DNA of 64,000 nt from Candidatus Baldrarchaeota archaeon (GTDB taxonomy: Archaea > Asgardarchaeota > Baldrarchaeia > Baldrarchaeales > DXJG01). How positions within the stretch are numbered: the first letter of the stretch is position 1; each line of letters opens with the position of its first letter. The translations under genes and the position numbers were made by a program. Of this stretch, positions 1 through 7,528 are shown piece after piece. The notes beneath the pieces are model-generated. The model was given only the letters and a program-made list of their open reading frames with translations, ran no database searches and was not told the origin of the DNA. The stretch spans positions 39,855 through 103,854 of the forward strand of contig DXJG01000002.1 in assembly GCA_019056805.1 (NCBI GenBank), read 5' to 3'.

Positions 1-395
1 ATTCCATAATTGAGATTATTTATACAAATAACAAAAAGATCTATGTTTCTTCTCGCGGCGTGAATAAGATGATTACCCCCAATACCTACCAAATCTCCGT
101 CTCCACTAATTACGACAACATTCAATTCTGGACGAGCTAACTTTAAGCCAGAAGCAAATGCAATAGGTCTTCCATGAGTAGTATGAAGCGAATCAGACCT
201 AAAGTATGGAGATACGCACCAAGCAGCACATCCTATTCCAGATACAAAAGCAAAATTAGATAAATCACGAGAACCAGTTTCTTCTAGTGCTTTTAGAAAG
301 CAGTTTATTACAATTCCGTTACCACATCCAGGACAAAATGCCGTAGGTAATACTTCTTCCCGTAAAAACTTTAAAGCAAAATGTTTATTAGTCAT
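1..395 (-). CDS. 2-oxoacid:ferredoxin oxidoreductase subunit beta (partial, C-terminus outside window)
   Basis: Reading the minus strand from the ATG at 395 gives MTNKHFALKFLREEVLPTAF and then CPGCGNG, the conserved N-terminal motif of the TPP-binding beta subunit. It is followed by GDGDLVGIGGNHLIHAARRN, the TPP/Mg GDG...N motif. The frame stays open to base 1, so about 131 N-terminal residues are present. This subunit binds thiamine diphosphate and decarboxylates a 2-oxoacid, passing electrons to ferredoxin. Its start codon shares one base with the stop codon of the alpha gene (TAATG), so the two are translationally coupled. The sequence does not settle the substrate (2-oxoglutarate, pyruvate or another 2-oxoacid). 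The ORF track omits it because it runs off the window. Confidence 0.9.
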   Translation of the reverse strand, partial: MTNKHFALKFLREEVLPTAFCPGCGNGIVINCFLKALEETGSRDLSNFAFVSGIGCAAWCVSPYFRSDSLHTTHGRPIAFASGLKLARPELNVVVISGDGDLVGIGGNHLIHAARRNIDLFVICINNLNYG

Positions 396-1570
396 TACAC
401 CGCCCTCCTTCTCAGAAACCTCTTTATCTCAGAAAGTATTTCTTCTGGTGTTATCATTTCTCCTCCACCAATTTTTGATATAGCTTTAACATGTGCTTCA
501 CAGCCCGCAACTCTTTCTACTTCATATACTAATTGCCCAAGGTTCATTTCAGGAACTAAAATAAAATTCACTTTTTCCGCTAATTTTCTTACAATTTTTT
601 CGGGAAAGGGCCAAATAGTTCGTAGCCTTACATGACCGACCGTTATACCTTCTCGCCCCGCTAATTCAATAGCATCATAAACTGATCGTGAAGTGCAACC
701 AAATGAAACAATACCTATATCTGCGTTCTCAATGTTTTGTATTTCAACATCAATTATTTTTTCCGCATTTTTTCTGATTTTATTTACAATTCGTGTCACA
801 AGTTTTCTATGTACTTCAGGATCAACAGTTTTCCTATATCCATATTTGTCATGTGTAGACCCAGTAATTAAAAGATTATAACCATCTCCTATTCGAGGCA
901 TAGGAGGAATTTCAGTTTCACCTACACCGCCAAAAACGGGTTCGCTAAAGGAACTAGGTTTTTTTCTATTATATATTTCTATTTTTTCAGGAGGAGGAAC
1001 GTGTACTTTTTCCCACATGTGCCCTATGATCTCATCTGCTAAAATAATGACAGGAACTCTGTAGAGTTCAGATAAATTAAACGCTCTTATAGTTAAATCA
1101 AACATTTCCTGAGGAGAATTTGGAGATAAAACGATAACTTCATGATCACCATGCGTCCCCCATCTAGCCTGCATGACATCCCCTTGGGCTGCCTTTGTAG
1201 CTTGACCAGTACTCGGCCCAACACGTTGAATATCGACAATAACGCAAGGAGTTTCAGTCATGCAAGCATAACCAATATTTTCCTGCATTAGACTGAATCC
1301 CGGACCAGATGTCGCAGTCATAGCTTTTAATCCGCCCCAAGAGGCCCCAATCACAGCGGATATGGACGCAATTTCATCTTCCATTTGAACGTATATACCT
1401 CCAACTTCTGGCAGCCTTTTAGCCATGTGTTCAGTAATTTCAGAAGCTGGAGTTATAGGATAACCAGCAAAAAATCTGCAACCAGCAGCTATTGCACCTT
1501 CCGCACATGCTATATCTCCTTGCCAAAAGTGTGTACCGCTCAAAACCTGTTTATCTTGTTTGTTAATCAT
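395..1570 (-). CDS. korA: 2-oxoacid:ferredoxin oxidoreductase subunit alpha
   Basis: The 391-residue product matches the alpha subunit of two- or four-subunit 2-oxoacid:ferredoxin oxidoreductases. GYPITPASEI near residue 37 is the signature pyrimidine-binding motif. It is followed by the MEDEIASISAVIGASWGG and TSGPGFSLMQENIGYA blocks, and a C-terminal transketolase-like domain carries VPEMNLGQL. It acts with the beta subunit immediately downstream to oxidise a CoA-dependent 2-oxoacid and reduce ferredoxin in the cytoplasm. An RBS (GAGGTG) lies 5 bases before the ATG. Without gamma and delta genes in view, a KorAB-like two-subunit enzyme is likely, but genes beyond base 1 cannot be seen. The korA symbol is a best guess; porA- and vorA-type alternatives share these motifs. 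Confidence 0.87.
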   Translation of the reverse strand: MINKQDKQVLSGTHFWQGDIACAEGAIAAGCRFFAGYPITPASEITEHMAKRLPEVGGIYVQMEDEIASISAVIGASWGGLKAMTATSGPGFSLMQENIGYACMTETPCVIVDIQRVGPSTGQATKAAQGDVMQARWGTHGDHEVIVLSPNSPQEMFDLTIRAFNLSELYRVPVIILADEIIGHMWEKVHVPPPEKIEIYNRKKPSSFSEPVFGGVGETEIPPMPRIGDGYNLLITGSTHDKYGYRKTVDPEVHRKLVTRIVNKIRKNAEKIIDVEIQNIENADIGIVSFGCTSRSVYDAIELAGREGITVGHVRLRTIWPFPEKIVRKLAEKVNFILVPEMNLGQLVYEVERVAGCEAHVKAISKIGGGEMITPEEILSEIKRFLRRRAV

Positions 1571-1742
1571 TTTAACACCTCTAGCACTAATGCATAAATT
1601 GCCTTCTTTGTCAACAAAATAAATTTACCTACATTTTTAATTTATAATTAAGGATTAAATTTATGGTTATAATTTTGACTACCATACCAAACAAATCTAA
1701 CGTTCCAGTAGCTCAATTCTCCAGAACATTGAGGTGAAAGGG

Positions 1743-3911
1743 TTGGCAAAACGTAGAGTTGTTGAAGAAGTGTTAAAAATCATGAACAAGAAAGAACAAA
1801 TCAGAAATATAGGGATAATTGCTCACATAGACCATGGAAAAACTACTCTTACAGATTCTCTCCTAGCCGGAGCCGGTTTACTTTCTCCAACTCTTGCTGG
1901 CCAAGTTAGAGCACTAGACTACATGGAAGAAGAACAAAGACGTGGTATAACAATAAAAACCGCAAACATATCCCTTCTTCACAAGCTAGAAAATAAAAGG
2001 TACGTTATAAATCTTGTTGACACACCTGGACATGTAGATTTTTCAGGTAAAGTTACTAGAGCACTTAGAGCAATTGACGGAGTAGTAGTTGTTGTCGATG
2101 CAGTTGAAGAAATAATGGTACAAACTGAAACAGTAACAAGACAAGCATTAGAAGAAAGAGTGAAACCCGTTCTTTTCATAAACAAGATCGATAGACTTAT
2201 AAAAGAACTAAAACTTTCACCAGAAAAAATCAAAGAAAAATTGGAAAGGATAATCCAGAATTTTAATACACTCATTGAAAATTTTGGAGAAACCCTCTTC
2301 AAAAAGAAGTGGAAAGTTAAGCCGGAGGATGGATCAGTTATCTTCGGAAGTGCACTTCATAAATGGGGATTCACAATCCCTATAATCAACGAATTGGGGT
2401 TAAAATTTAAAGATATAATTAAATATTACCAAGAAGAGAATATAAACGAGTTACAAGAAATTTTACCACTTCATAAGGCTATACTAAGTGCGGTAGTGAA
2501 ACATTTACCTAATCCTATTATGGCACAGCAATACAGAATACCAAAAATATGGCATGGAAGTCTCGAATCAGAAATTGGACAAGCGATGTTACGTTGTGAC
2601 GATAACGGACCGATGATGTTCTGTGTTACTAAAGTGGTTATAGATCCTCACGCAAAACTAGTGGCAACAGGAAGGATATTTTCAGGAACAATAAAGGAAG
2701 GGCAGGAAGTTTACTTATTAAATGCAAAAGAATCGTGCAGAATACAACAAGTAGGCATGTACATGGGAGCTATTAGAGAAATTGTTAAAGAAATTCCAGC
2801 AGGAAATATAGCAGCAATAACTGGTCCAGAAAGAATCAGATCTGGAGAAACTGTAGTTGAATTAGGATACGAAACAAAAAGTATGCCTTTTGAAGAAATA
2901 AAATATATCACGGAACCAGTGGTAACATTAACGATTGAACCTGAAAAACCACAGTATCTTCCTAGAATGGTAGAATTTCTAAAAAAATTATCAATACAAG
3001 ATCCAAACCTACTAATTTCAATAAACGAGGAAACCGGAGAATATCTATTATCAGGAATTGGAGAACTCCATCTCGAAATAGCAATAAAGGAACTAGAAAA
3101 ATTAGGAGTAGAAGTAATGACATCACAACCTATTGTTGTATACAGAGAAACAATTAGAACACAGGGAGGACCAGTAATCGTAAATAGCATTAATGAATTA
3201 AATTCCGTTGTACTTAAAGTTGAACCTTTGGACAAAAAGATACTAAACTTCTTATTAGAAGGTCGTCTTACTCAAAAAGAAGATAAATCGGTTATTAAGA
3301 TCTTAACTAAAAAGATGAAACCATATTTTAAAAATACCGAGCAGATATGGGCTATCGAAAAACATGGAAACATCCTAATTTATGAAGGAGAAATAAACGA
3401 AGAAATTGCAAACGTAAAGAACTCGGTTATTACCGGATTTAAATGGGCATGCGAATCAGGACCACTTTGCAGCGAACCTCTACGAGGATTAAAAGTAGTA
3501 ATTCAAGAATTAAAAGTGCATAAAAACCCAGAACTGAGAGACTCCTCCCAGATAATACCCATGATCAAGAATGCTATATTTAAAGCAATACTTGCAGATA
3601 ATCCCACAATTTTAGAACCCATATATAAAATACAAATTAGAACTCCACCCGAAACGATGAAAAACGTACTAAGCGTATTATCGCAGCGAAGAAGCGATAT
3701 ACTTAACATAGAACATCGGGGATTTGATGCATTTATAACAGCAACAATCCCAGTCGGCGAAAGTTTTGGGCTTGCAGCTGAACTTAGATCAAAAACATCT
3801 GGAAGAGCGTTCTGGCAAATGCAATTTTCAAGCTGGGAAGAATTACCGGAAAACATAGTAAACCAAGTAATTAACGAAGTAAGAAAGAGAAAAGGTATGA
3901 GGGTCGAATAA
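1743..3911 (+). CDS. Elongation factor 2-like GTPase lacking the diphthamide site
   Basis: This is a translational GTPase of the archaeal EF-2 family, about 722 residues. G1 is AHIDHGKTT, G3 is DTPGHVDF, G4 is NKIDR, and domains II-V follow in the usual order, ending in AELRSKTSGRAFWQMQFSSW. EF-2 drives tRNA-mRNA translocation on the ribosome. Domain IV is atypical: where canonical EF-2 reads AIHRG(P/G)(A/G)Q with the histidine that becomes diphthamide, this protein reads PELRDSSQ. The usual SPNKHN block is INELNS. This resembles the second EF-2 paralogue described in dph-lacking Korarchaeota and Asgard archaea. The ORF track starts at GTG 1734, but that codon lies inside the GAGGTG RBS. TTG at 1743, 6 bases after it, is the better start. 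Confidence 0.88.
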   Translation: MAKRRVVEEVLKIMNKKEQIRNIGIIAHIDHGKTTLTDSLLAGAGLLSPTLAGQVRALDYMEEEQRRGITIKTANISLLHKLENKRYVINLVDTPGHVDFSGKVTRALRAIDGVVVVVDAVEEIMVQTETVTRQALEERVKPVLFINKIDRLIKELKLSPEKIKEKLERIIQNFNTLIENFGETLFKKKWKVKPEDGSVIFGSALHKWGFTIPIINELGLKFKDIIKYYQEENINELQEILPLHKAILSAVVKHLPNPIMAQQYRIPKIWHGSLESEIGQAMLRCDDNGPMMFCVTKVVIDPHAKLVATGRIFSGTIKEGQEVYLLNAKESCRIQQVGMYMGAIREIVKEIPAGNIAAITGPERIRSGETVVELGYETKSMPFEEIKYITEPVVTLTIEPEKPQYLPRMVEFLKKLSIQDPNLLISINEETGEYLLSGIGELHLEIAIKELEKLGVEVMTSQPIVVYRETIRTQGGPVIVNSINELNSVVLKVEPLDKKILNFLLEGRLTQKEDKSVIKILTKKMKPYFKNTEQIWAIEKHGNILIYEGEINEEIANVKNSVITGFKWACESGPLCSEPLRGLKVVIQELKVHKNPELRDSSQIIPMIKNAIFKAILADNPTILEPIYKIQIRTPPETMKNVLSVLSQRRSDILNIEHRGFDAFITATIPVGESFGLAAELRSKTSGRAFWQMQFSSWEELPENIVNQVINEVRKRKGMRVE

Positions 3912-4078
3912 CCTATAAACTAAACCATATTTCATTTCTATTTCCTAAAGTTGATCATAAAAATATTTTTAGTGATCTCATATTTATCTTTGCTATTAAA
4001 TATGTGTTTTAAATCTACTTAATGATAAAACCTCAAAATAGGGAGTGTATTATTCTCCACAATTATAGCATATATTAT

Positions 4079-4089
4079 GTTTATAAAAA
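4079..4089 (+). promoter_or_regulatory. Candidate TATA box for tRNA-Gly
   Basis: TTTATAAAAA, inside the palindrome ATGTTTATAAAAACAT, lies about 45 bases upstream of the tRNA. With the usual archaeal TATA-to-start distance of about 25 bases, transcription would begin near 4110 and leave a short 5' leader. This is read from sequence only. Confidence 0.45.
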
Positions 4090-4129
4090 CATAAAAAATA
4101 AAACATAAAGTGCCTTAAGATAGAATTAG

Positions 4130-4207
4130 GCGGGGCTAGTCTAGCCTGGTCTAGGACGCCGGCCTCCCAAGCCGGTTACCCGGGTTCAAATCCCGGGCCC
4201 CGCACCA
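4130..4207 (+). tRNA. tRNA-Gly (anticodon CCC), CCA encoded
   Basis: A complete cloverleaf can be drawn. The acceptor is GCGGGGC/GCCCCGC and the D-stem GTCT/GGAC. The anticodon stem CCGGC/GCCGG encloses the loop CTCCCAA, giving anticodon CCC, which reads GGG glycine codons. The T-arm is CCGGG-TTCAAAT-CCCGG and the discriminator base is A. The terminal CCA (4205-4207) is in the DNA. There is no intron. Confidence 0.96.
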
Positions 4208-4271
4208 ATTATTTATCAAAGGGATAGGAGAAATAGGATAATTTTACTTGAATAAAATTTTTATAACCAGA

Positions 4272-4745
4272 TTATAGGTTTATTTCTGTTGTTTCCTTTT
4301 CTGTGCTGAGTACAACACATGTAAGTGTCTTTTCTACCCCTTTAACTAATCTTAACCTGTCTACAATGAATTTTCCTAGTTCTTCTACGTCTTTTACTTT
4401 GACTTTGAGTAGAAGATCCCAGTTCCCAGTTATGATGTGAACTTCTTGAACTTCTGGGAATTTCGCTATTTTCTTTGCTACTTCTCTTTGTGATATTTGT
4501 TGTTCTGTCTTAGGTGTTTGATAGGTAAATGACACTAAGATAAAGGCAGTTGTGTTTTTCCCCAATTTTTCCGCATTCAGGACTGCTTTATATCCTTTGA
4601 TTATTCCTTGTTTTTCTAATCGTTTTATCCTTGCAAAAACTGTTGTTATCGGAGAGTTTATTCTTTTTGCTATTTCTCTAGCTGTTAATTTACAGTTCTC
4701 TTGAATTAAATTTAATATTTTTATATCTTTTTCATCTAGTTTCAT
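4272..4745 (-). CDS. Lrp/AsnC-family transcriptional regulator
   Basis: A product of about 157 residues with the two-domain feast/famine architecture. The N-terminal helix-turn-helix (LDEKDIKILNLIQENCKLTAREIAKRI, ARIKRLEKQGIIKGY) is followed by a C-terminal RAM/AsnC effector domain containing EVHIITGNWDLLLKVKV. Such proteins bind promoter DNA as dimers or octamers, often in response to amino acids; the effector here is unknown. The track start is ATG 4760, but a minus-strand TATA-like element (TAAAAATATATAG, around 4776-4788) predicts transcription starting near 4757. The ATG at 4745 (MKLDEKD, the usual family N-terminus) is therefore preferred, with a very short leader. It is flanked by tRNA-Gly and a 400-base spacer. 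Confidence 0.87.
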   Translation of the reverse strand: MKLDEKDIKILNLIQENCKLTAREIAKRINSPITTVFARIKRLEKQGIIKGYKAVLNAEKLGKNTTAFILVSFTYQTPKTEQQISQREVAKKIAKFPEVQEVHIITGNWDLLLKVKVKDVEELGKFIVDRLRLVKGVEKTLTCVVLSTEKETTEINL

Positions 4746-4775
4746 TTTTCTCATCTGCAATAATTACATATAAAC

Positions 4776-4788
4776 CTATATATTTTTA
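4776..4788 (-). promoter_or_regulatory. Candidate TATA box of the Lrp-family gene
   Basis: Minus-strand TAAAAATATATAG lies about 25 bases before the predicted transcript start near 4757. If correct, the leader is only about a dozen bases and the ATG at 4745 is the start. Confidence 0.4.
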
Positions 4789-5176
4789 GCTATTTTTTCA
4801 ATTTTCACATATATTTCGTAAAAAATTTAATATAAGTTGATATCGAAGTTGTAGAGATAATTCGACCATAAAGGAGTATGGAATTTTATTATTTTGTTCT
4901 TAAGTTCTCTATGGAACTTGAAGATTGGGTATAAATAATAAATATTTGAGAAATGGGGGTTATATTTTGTTTTCAGATCTCAAGATCTTCTTCATAGCTC
5001 TTGCTCTGTGGGGCTGGATTTCAACATCTTGGGGTAAAGGCATCCAGTACTATTTTTGCGTATTAACTAATTAAATATATTACTTTCGGCTAACTCTCCC
5101 TTAGTAATACAATTAAAGGCACATGTATCATAATAAAGTAATAGATGGTAGTTAAGAAAAATGTGAGGAGACAATT
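4789..5176. other. Intergenic region upstream of orc1/cdc6
   Basis: About 390 bases between the Lrp promoter and the Orc1/Cdc6 gene. It holds the possible small ORF at 4967-5074 and an imperfect hairpin AAGTTC-tctatg-GAACTT at 4902-4919. A spacer next to an initiator gene is a reasonable place for a replication origin. I could not see repeated origin-recognition-box motifs, so no origin is called. Confidence 0.4.
4967..5074 (+). CDS. Possible small hydrophobic protein (35 aa), function unknown
   Basis: Not in the ORF track. A TTG at 4967 follows GGGGGT by 6 bases, the spacing seen at confident TTG-initiated genes here. A TATA-like TATAAATAATAAAT (about 4931-4944) sits upstream. The frame reads MFSDLKIFFIALALWGWIST and ends at TAA 5074. 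The product would be a short peptide with one hydrophobic stretch, possibly a membrane peptide. The segment is visibly less AT-rich than the surrounding spacer, so it could instead be a structured RNA. No family is recognised. Confidence 0.25.
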   Translation: MFSDLKIFFIALALWGWISTSWGKGIQYYFCVLTN

Positions 5177-6364
5177 TTGTCAAAAGATGTATTCGAAGAA
5201 GAACTAGGAAGACCTTCAATCTTTAAAGATGAATCAAAACTTTCAATAGACTACGTACCTCCCTCGCTTCCACACAGAGAAAAAGAACTTAGAACACTAG
5301 TTAGGACTTTTAAAATTTTACTTGAAAAACCTGGAAGCAAAAGTTGTAAGATACTAATTTCTGGAAGCGTAGGTACAGGAAAAACGGCTTTAGCGAAACT
5401 TTTTGGAAAATTGATATCTAACGAAGCACAACAACGCGGTGTTAACCTCCATTATATTCACATAAATTGTAGACGAGATAAAACAGAATTTTTAGTCCTA
5501 AAAAGAATCGTACATTATTTTAATCCCAGTTTTCCAACAAGGGGTTTTTCTCCAGAGGAACTTCTTTTCGCCCTACAAAAAACTTTAGATAATCATGAAG
5601 CATTTCTCCTAATAACTCTAGATGAACTTGATTTTTATATTAAAAAAAGTGGACCCGAACTACTATATGACCTAACAAGACTTTACGAAGAAAAATTGAA
5701 TGCTACACAAAGAATTTCGTTGATCGGTATAGCGAAAGATATCTCTTGGATGAGTTTAATAGATTCTAGTACACTAAGCACGCTACAACAAAATGTTTTA
5801 TATTTAGCTAGATACACTGCCTCGCAATTAAGAGACATTTTAGAAATGAGAGTAAAAGAAGCATTTTATGAAGGATGTGTGTCAGAAGATGCTATTAACT
5901 TAATTGCTGATATTGCAGCAGAATGGGGAGACGCTAGATACTCTCTGGAACTTCTTTGGAGAGCAGGAAAATATGCTGAGGCAGAAGGGGAGTTCAGAGT
6001 TTTACCTGAACATGTCAGACAGGCAAATGCTGAAATTCATCCAGTTATAAGAAAAGAAATTTTACTTGACCTACCCCAACATCATAGACTTCTTCTTCTA
6101 GCTTTAGCAAGAAAATTAAAGAAAAACGAAAAAGCGTATGTAACTATGGGTGAAATCGAAGATCTCTATCACATCGTATGCGAAGAATATGGGGAAAAAC
6201 CACGAGGACACACCCAAATATGGAACTATATTCATGATCTAGAAAGCTGTGGAATTATAAATATAAAGCCTTCAGGACCGGGGCTTCGTGGGAAAACAAC
6301 ACTCATAAGTTTACCAGATGTTCCTGCAACACTCTTAGAAAAGGAACTAATGTCCTTACTTTGA
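5177..6364 (+). CDS. cdc6: Orc1/Cdc6 family replication initiator
   Basis: A 395-residue AAA+ protein. The Walker A is SGSVGTGKT (about residues 63-71), the Walker B is LLITLDELD (about 145-153), and the sensor region and lid contain EWGDARYSLELLWRAGKYAE. The C-terminal winged helix (MGEIEDLYHIV, GHTQIWNYIHDLESCGIINI) ends in a beta-wing. Such proteins bind origin DNA and load MCM. TTG 5177 is preceded by GAGGAG with a 6-base gap. The gene overlaps or abuts a small winged-helix gene, and rfc genes follow within 2.5 kb. Whether this is the main initiator or one of several paralogues cannot be told from one window. Confidence 0.93.
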   Translation: MSKDVFEEELGRPSIFKDESKLSIDYVPPSLPHREKELRTLVRTFKILLEKPGSKSCKILISGSVGTGKTALAKLFGKLISNEAQQRGVNLHYIHINCRRDKTEFLVLKRIVHYFNPSFPTRGFSPEELLFALQKTLDNHEAFLLITLDELDFYIKKSGPELLYDLTRLYEEKLNATQRISLIGIAKDISWMSLIDSSTLSTLQQNVLYLARYTASQLRDILEMRVKEAFYEGCVSEDAINLIADIAAEWGDARYSLELLWRAGKYAEAEGEFRVLPEHVRQANAEIHPVIRKEILLDLPQHHRLLLLALARKLKKNEKAYVTMGEIEDLYHIVCEEYGEKPRGHTQIWNYIHDLESCGIINIKPSGPGLRGKTTLISLPDVPATLLEKELMSLL

Positions 6365-6375
6365 AGGTGAAAACT

Positions 6376-6657
6376 ATGAGCATGCAAAATGAAAAACTAC
6401 AAATAGAGAACGTTCTCTCATCTCGTGGAAGGGTAAAAATTATAAAAATACTTGCAAAAGAAGAGGAACTAAATATTTCAGAAATTGCGAAAAGAGCTGG
6501 ACTTAATCATAGCACTGTTGTACAACATCTAGAATATCTATGTAAAGTAGGTCTTATTCAAGAAAAAACATTCGGTCGCATTAGAATTTATAGATTAAGA
6601 ACCGAAAACACGAAAGTTAGAGCTTTAAAAACACTTTTTTCGCTCTGGGAAAGCTAA
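6376..6657 (+). CDS. Small winged-helix (ArsR-like) DNA-binding protein
   Basis: A product of about 93 residues made of a single winged-helix domain. It reads LSSRGRVKIIKILAKEEELN, then ISEIAKRAGLNHSTVVQHLEYLC as the recognition helix region, then GLIQEKTFGRIRIYRL as the wing. It looks like an archaeal ArsR/MarR-type transcription factor without an obvious effector domain. The track start (TTG 6361) overlaps the end of cdc6. ATG 6376 is preferred because AAGGTGA lies just before it. Close linkage to cdc6 suggests cotranscription; the target is unknown. Confidence 0.8.
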   Translation: MSMQNEKLQIENVLSSRGRVKIIKILAKEEELNISEIAKRAGLNHSTVVQHLEYLCKVGLIQEKTFGRIRIYRLRTENTKVRALKTLFSLWES

Positions 6658-6691
6658 TAAACACATTCTACTCATTCTGGAGGGGTTCTAA

Positions 6692-7528
6692 ATACCCAGA
6701 TACGCCTTCAAATTAGCTTATCTCGGTACAAAATACAGTGGATACCAAAGACAACGTCATGCAAGAACAATCGAGGGAGAAATCATAAAGGCTTTCGAAA
6801 AACGTGGACTAATTCAAAAAAACAAACTTAAGCAACTTAAATACGAATACGCAAGCAGAACAGATGCACTTGTACATGCAACAAGCCAAGTAATAGCACT
6901 CACGCTTCCCATTAAAATAAGCATAACAGAAATAGACGAAGTAAACTCTCTTCTTCCCAGAGACATAAAAATCATAGGTTACACGCAAGTATCTCCCAGT
7001 TTTAGTCCAAGATATGATGCAATTTACAGACATTACAAGTACATAACCCCGCATAAAAAAGAAAACTTAACTTTAATGAAATATTTTTCGAAACTAATTT
7101 TAGGAATTCACGACTTCAAAAAAATCTCAAGTCGAAAAACAACAAAAAATACACTTAGAAGGCTTATTGTAATAAACATTAAAAAGCATGAGAATTTTTT
7201 ACACATAGATATCATAGGAAGAAGTTTCTGTCGTGGAATGATAAGAAAAATAATATCGTTATTAATAGAGGCCGGAAAAGGAAACATAAAATACAACGAT
7301 TTGTCTTTGTTGCTAAACCCAATAATTACCAAAACATTAGCCTTAAAACACGCTTCTCCTAGCAACCTAATACTATACGATATAAAATATTCAGTAACTT
7401 TTCACCGAGTCTCAAAAGCAATAGCCGAACTTATCGACCACATTAATTACGAACTTAACAACAACGAACTATCAGAACAAATATTTATGTCTTTTAAATC
7501 ATATCTTGCTAAAAATCAATTACTTTAA
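6692..7528 (+). CDS. truA: tRNA pseudouridine(38-40) synthase TruA, apparent AUA start
   Basis: The ORF track shows only the C-terminal 150 residues, from ATG 7076. The same frame is open upstream to a TAA at 6689. It reads PRYAFKLAYLGTKYSGYQRQ, the standard TruA N-terminus, followed by ASRTDALVHATSQ, which holds the catalytic aspartate (usual GRTDAGVHA). The C-terminal half carries DIIGRSFCRGMIRKI. No ATG, GTG or TTG lies between the stop and the catalytic motif. An ATA at 6692 sits 8 bases after GGAGG (6679-6683), the same spacing as at other starts in this window, so AUA is the likely initiation codon. The product would be about 278 residues, normal for the family. It converges with rfcL, overlapping by 9 bases. 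Confidence 0.88.
   Translation: MPRYAFKLAYLGTKYSGYQRQRHARTIEGEIIKAFEKRGLIQKNKLKQLKYEYASRTDALVHATSQVIALTLPIKISITEIDEVNSLLPRDIKIIGYTQVSPSFSPRYDAIYRHYKYITPHKKENLTLMKYFSKLILGIHDFKKISSRKTTKNTLRRLIVINIKKHENFLHIDIIGRSFCRGMIRKIISLLIEAGKGNIKYNDLSLLLNPIITKTLALKHASPSNLILYDIKYSVTFHRVSKAIAELIDHINYELNNNELSEQIFMSFKSYLAKNQLL

Noticed and set aside
4789-5176. Replication origin upstream of orc1/cdc6
   Set aside because: The location is suggestive but no repeated origin-recognition-box elements or clear unwinding element pattern could be seen, only one short hairpin.
7076-7528. Separate 150-aa gene starting at ATG 7076
   Set aside because: It is the C-terminal half of TruA; the catalytic N-terminal half is in the same open frame upstream.
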